Assembly (NCBI GenBank): GCA_017452945.1
Contig: JAFTLD010000097.1
Coordinates: forward strand, 1-18,206
From: Clostridia bacterium
GTDB taxonomy: Bacteria; Bacillota_A; Clostridia; Oscillospirales; CAG-272
Length of the DNA: 18,206 nucleotides
Reading direction: 5' to 3'
Positions 15,443-18,206 of the stretch are shown one piece after another; the first letter of the stretch is position 1; every line of letters begins with the position of its first letter. Position numbers and translations under genes: made by a program. The notes under the pieces were generated by a model, which saw nothing but the letters and a program-made list of their open reading frames with translations, ran no database searches and was not told the DNA's origin.

Positions 15443-17956
15443 TTATAGTGAAGATGGGTTGAAATCTATACCCAGGACAGACTTTTTTGCACCGTCCTTG
15501 CCAAAACGGACCAAAATTTTGGAAAAAAGCTCGCGGGAGCGCTTGTTGAGTCTGCATTTGATGACCAAACGCATACGGTATTTTTCCTCCACGCGGTAAA
15601 CGGGGGCTTCAAACGGCCCGAAGATCAGCATGGGTACGTCGCAAAAGTCGCCCGAGCCAAGGCGGTCCAGCTCCTCGCGCAAGCGCACGGCATGAATCAT
15701 CAGCTCCTTTTCATCGGCAGCAGTCAGCGTCAGCAGTACGATGTCGCAATAGGGCGGAAAGGTCAGAAGGCGGCGCAGCTTGATCTCGCGCTCATAAAAG
15801 GTGTGGTAATCCTGTGCGCAGGCAAGCGTGATCACGTCGCTGTCGGGATTGTTGGTCTGAATGATGGCGTGACCTTGCACATCACCGCGTCCCGCGCGTC
15901 CGATGACCTGTGTCAGCATGGCAAAGGTGCGCTCGGCTGCACGGTAATCATCCACGTAAAGCGAAGCGTCCGCCAGCAATACGCCTACCAGCGTGACGTC
16001 GGGGAAGTTGTGTCCCTTAGTCACCATCTGCGTGCCGATCATGACGTCAGCCTTGCCGTCACGGAATTCGCCCAACAGCTTGTCCATGGAGAATTTGGCT
16101 GAGGTGGTGTCCGCGTCCAAGCGCATGACGCGCGCGTCGGGAAGAAGCATTTCCAGCTCCTGCTGTACGCGCTGCGTGCCAAAGCCCGTATGCCGCAGGT
16201 GCTGCGAGTCACAGGACGGACATTTTTGCGGAACTTGCATGCGCGTGCCGCACCAGTGGCAGATCAGCTCGCCCTCGGTGTACGTGCCGTTTTTGACGTG
16301 GTAAGTCATGGCCACCGAGCAATGCGGGCAGGTAACGGCCGTGCCGCAAGAGGCGCAGGAAATAAAGCGGTGATAACCGCGTCTGTTGAGAAACAGCACG
16401 GCTTGTCTGCCCGATTCCACCGTTTCACTCAACGCGTCGGTCAAAAGCGTGCCGAGCGGTGAGGTCAACCCTTTGGCTGCGCCCTCGCGCATATCGGCTA
16501 CCGTGACCTCGGGCAGATTGGTCTTATTATAACGCTCGGTCAGCGAAAGGAGGGTGTAAGTCCCTGCCTGCGCCTTGGCGTAGCTTTCAAGGGAAGGTGT
16601 TGCGGAGGCCAGCAGCAAAAGCGCTTTGTTGTATGCGCATCTCCAGCGTGCCACGTCGCGTGCATGATATTTGGGATCCTGATCGGATTTATAAGTGTGC
16701 TCCTGTTCCTCGTCCATGATGATCAGACCCAGGTTTGGAACGGGGGCAAAGACGGCCGAGCGCGTACCGATCACAAGTCTGGCTTGTCCTGAGCTGATGC
16801 GGGCGTAAGCATCCTGCCTCTCGCCTGCCGAAAGCCCCGAGTGGATCACGGCAACCGTGTCGCCGTATCTTGCACAGAACAGGGCTACCGATTGCGGTGT
16901 CAGCGAGATCTCGGGCAGCATGAGTATTGCACCCTTGCCGTCGGCCAGGAGCTTGTCAAGCAGCTTTGCCATCACGTAGGTTTTGCCGCTGCCCGTCACG
17001 CCGAACAGGAGCGCAGCGCGCGCCTCGCCGCTGTCTGCAAGTGAGATCAGCGTGTTGACGGCTGCTGCTTGTTGCTCGTTCAGTACAGGATCCGGTGCGG
17101 GAGTAAAGTCTGCGGGGATGGCGTAAGGATTGCGGTATATTTGCTTTTTCTCGGTTGACAGCAAGCCCTTTTCCACCAGCGCCTTGAGCTGTGCGGAGCC
17201 TGCATCTGTGCCTTGACAAAGCTCGTCCTTGTCTGCAGAGCGGTCAAGCAGGATCGCGCGGGCAAGTAATGCTTTTTGCTTTTGCGAGGTCAGGCGCACG
17301 GCAGCGGTCTTGTCACCGTCAGCAATACGCTGTGCTTGGTCGCGCGGGATGTTCAGTGTGTAAAGTGTTGCAAAAACACCGTCCGAGCCATGCTTTTCCT
17401 CGGCTTGCTTGAGCACAAAGCCTTTGTCTGTCAATTCGGATACAATCTCTCCAACGCCTGCGCCAAAGCGTGCGCGCAGGGCGTGCATGCTCACACTGCC
17501 GCGTGCGATGATGTAGTTGAATACTAAAAGGTGCGCGGCATCGAGCTTTTTGTCAAGATCCGGGGGCTCAACACCCGGCGCAGGACTGAAATAATCCACG
17601 ATGTGTGACATGGAGGCCGAGGGGAGCACGCAGCGCACAGCCTCGCCCACGGTGCAAAGCGTTTGCTCGTGCAGCCAAAGGCAAAGGGACAGCATTTCCG
17701 CAGATAAGGAAATCCGCTCGGAGCACAGTCCCGCAATGCTTTTGATGCGCTTGGCCGTGGCACAGCTGTGTACCTTGGCAACCACACCGATCTGCTTGCG
17801 GTTTCCGTGTCCGAACGGCACAGTGACAAACACGCCGGGGGATACCGCGGCGCGTAAGTCTTGGGGGATATAGTAATCGTAGGAGGCATCGATGCAATAG
17901 GGGTTATCCAATATAAAGATCCCTGCGTATTCGGGTGCGCCTTCGTTACGGTTCAC
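15443..17956 (-). CDS. priA: Primosomal replication-restart helicase PriA
   Basis: PriA is a 3'-5' superfamily 2 helicase that reloads the replisome at stalled forks. This 837-residue version is at the long end of the usual range. Residues 1-115 form the 3'-DNA-binding domain, followed by a winged-helix region. The helicase core holds Walker A GVTGSGKT (319-326), Walker B DEEQEHTYKSD (415-425), SATPS (451-455) and the motif VI-like QVIGRAGRG (683-691). Eight cysteines (C534, C537, C543, C546, C566, C569, C579, C582) form the two zinc sites inserted in the second helicase lobe. The start is a GTG with an AAAGGAGTG site upstream. It follows rpoZ by 31 nt; coaBC, which separates them in B. subtilis, is not here. 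Confidence 0.96.
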   Translation of the reverse strand: MNRNEGAPEYAGIFILDNPYCIDASYDYYIPQDLRAAVSPGVFVTVPFGHGNRKQIGVVAKVHSCATAKRIKSIAGLCSERISLSAEMLSLCLWLHEQTLCTVGEAVRCVLPSASMSHIVDYFSPAPGVEPPDLDKKLDAAHLLVFNYIIARGSVSMHALRARFGAGVGEIVSELTDKGFVLKQAEEKHGSDGVFATLYTLNIPRDQAQRIADGDKTAAVRLTSQKQKALLARAILLDRSADKDELCQGTDAGSAQLKALVEKGLLSTEKKQIYRNPYAIPADFTPAPDPVLNEQQAAAVNTLISLADSGEARAALLFGVTGSGKTYVMAKLLDKLLADGKGAILMLPEISLTPQSVALFCARYGDTVAVIHSGLSAGERQDAYARISSGQARLVIGTRSAVFAPVPNLGLIIMDEEQEHTYKSDQDPKYHARDVARWRCAYNKALLLLASATPSLESYAKAQAGTYTLLSLTERYNKTNLPEVTVADMREGAAKGLTSPLGTLLTDALSETVESGRQAVLFLNRRGYHRFISCASCGTAVTCPHCSVAMTYHVKNGTYTEGELICHWCGTRMQVPQKCPSCDSQHLRHTGFGTQRVQQELEMLLPDARVMRLDADTTSAKFSMDKLLGEFRDGKADVMIGTQMVTKGHNFPDVTLVGVLLADASLYVDDYRAAERTFAMLTQVIGRAGRGDVQGHAIIQTNNPDSDVITLACAQDYHTFYEREIKLRRLLTFPPYCDIVLLTLTAADEKELMIHAVRLREELDRLGSGDFCDVPMLIFGPFEAPVYRVEEKYRMRLVIKCRLNKRSRELFSKILVRFGKDGAKKSVLGIDFNPSSL

Positions 17957-17987
17957 AAAAATTCACTCCTTTAGAAAGAGAAGGGTA

Positions 17988-18206
17988 TTAAACCTGCTCC
18001 TCTTCAACCGGTGCTTCTCTGACGATCTTATATTCGCCCTTGTGGATGCGGCCGATGGCGATCTTGACTGCCTTTTCATCTCTGACTTCCTTGTCGATCA
18101 GGGTGTTCAGGGGCTTGTCGGTCTCCTTGTTGCCGGTCATGGAAGCCTCAGCCTGCTCACGCTGCTTGACGTATTCACCGGTGATGATGCGTGCGCACTT
18201 AGCGGT
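17988..18206 (-). CDS. rpoZ: RNA polymerase omega subunit, partial (N-terminus outside window)
   Basis: The frame is open to the right edge and ends at TAA, giving 72 C-terminal residues. TAKCARIITGEYV matches the conserved A-K-R/C-A-R-x-I/L helix of omega, and a run with KPLNTLIDKEV followed by IAIGRI matches the usual K-P-L-x-x-A/L-I-x-E-I region. The tail is acidic (EAPVEEEQV). Omega helps assemble and hold the beta' subunit of RNA polymerase. Roughly 20-30 residues should lie beyond the edge. Its place directly before priA is the usual one (rpoZ, then coaBC, then priA in B. subtilis), which supports the call. It is probably near the head of the operon read through the rest of the window. 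Confidence 0.88.
   Translation of the reverse strand, partial: TAKCARIITGEYVKQREQAEASMTGNKETDKPLNTLIDKEVRDEKAVKIAIGRIHKGEYKIVREAPVEEEQV

Overview
The window most likely comes from a spore-forming member of the Bacillota, probably an uncultured gut-type Clostridia. The evidence is a housekeeping cluster whose order closely follows the Bacillus subtilis rpoZ-coaBC-priA-def-fmt-rsmB-rlmN-prpC-prkC-rsgA-rpe-thiN-spoVM region, ending in a 25-codon spoVM gene. Strong AAAGGAG-type ribosome binding sites and moderately high GC fit this. I cannot name the genus from the sequence alone.

Layout. (1) Positions 1-5918, plus strand: two tandem genes for surface proteins built of YDG/MBG-type beta-sandwich repeats. 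Only the last two repeats of the first are in the window. The second is complete: 1786 residues, one N-terminal signal anchor, one divergent N-terminal domain, about 18 repeats of roughly 82-106 residues and a short C-terminal module. (2) Positions 5919-6092: a 16-bp perfect stem-loop terminator between convergent genes. (3) Positions 6093-18206, all minus strand: reading 5'->3' on that strand, rpoZ (partial), priA, def, fmt, a YugP-type membrane zinc peptidase, rsmB, a 142-nt gap holding a large inverted repeat, rlmN, a kinase-less PASTA protein, rsgA, thiN, spoVM and a YgiQ-family radical SAM gene.

The minus-strand cluster joins transcription (omega), replication restart (PriA), initiator-Met handling (Fmt, Def), rRNA modification (RsmB, RlmN), ribosome maturation (RsgA), thiamine diphosphate synthesis (ThiN) and spore coat anchoring (SpoVM). 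Gaps are short (1-nt overlap to 40 nt) except before rlmN and spoVM, so one or a few long transcripts are likely. Compared with B. subtilis, coaBC, prpC, the PrkC kinase domain and rpe are missing from their usual places, while the zinc peptidase and the YgiQ-family gene are added.

The points most worth a second look are the two giant YDG-repeat proteins, the easily missed spoVM, the PASTA ectodomain left without its kinase, and the inverted repeat upstream of rlmN. No gene-free stretch exceeds 300 bases. I saw no tRNA, rRNA, CRISPR array, insertion sequence or phage gene.
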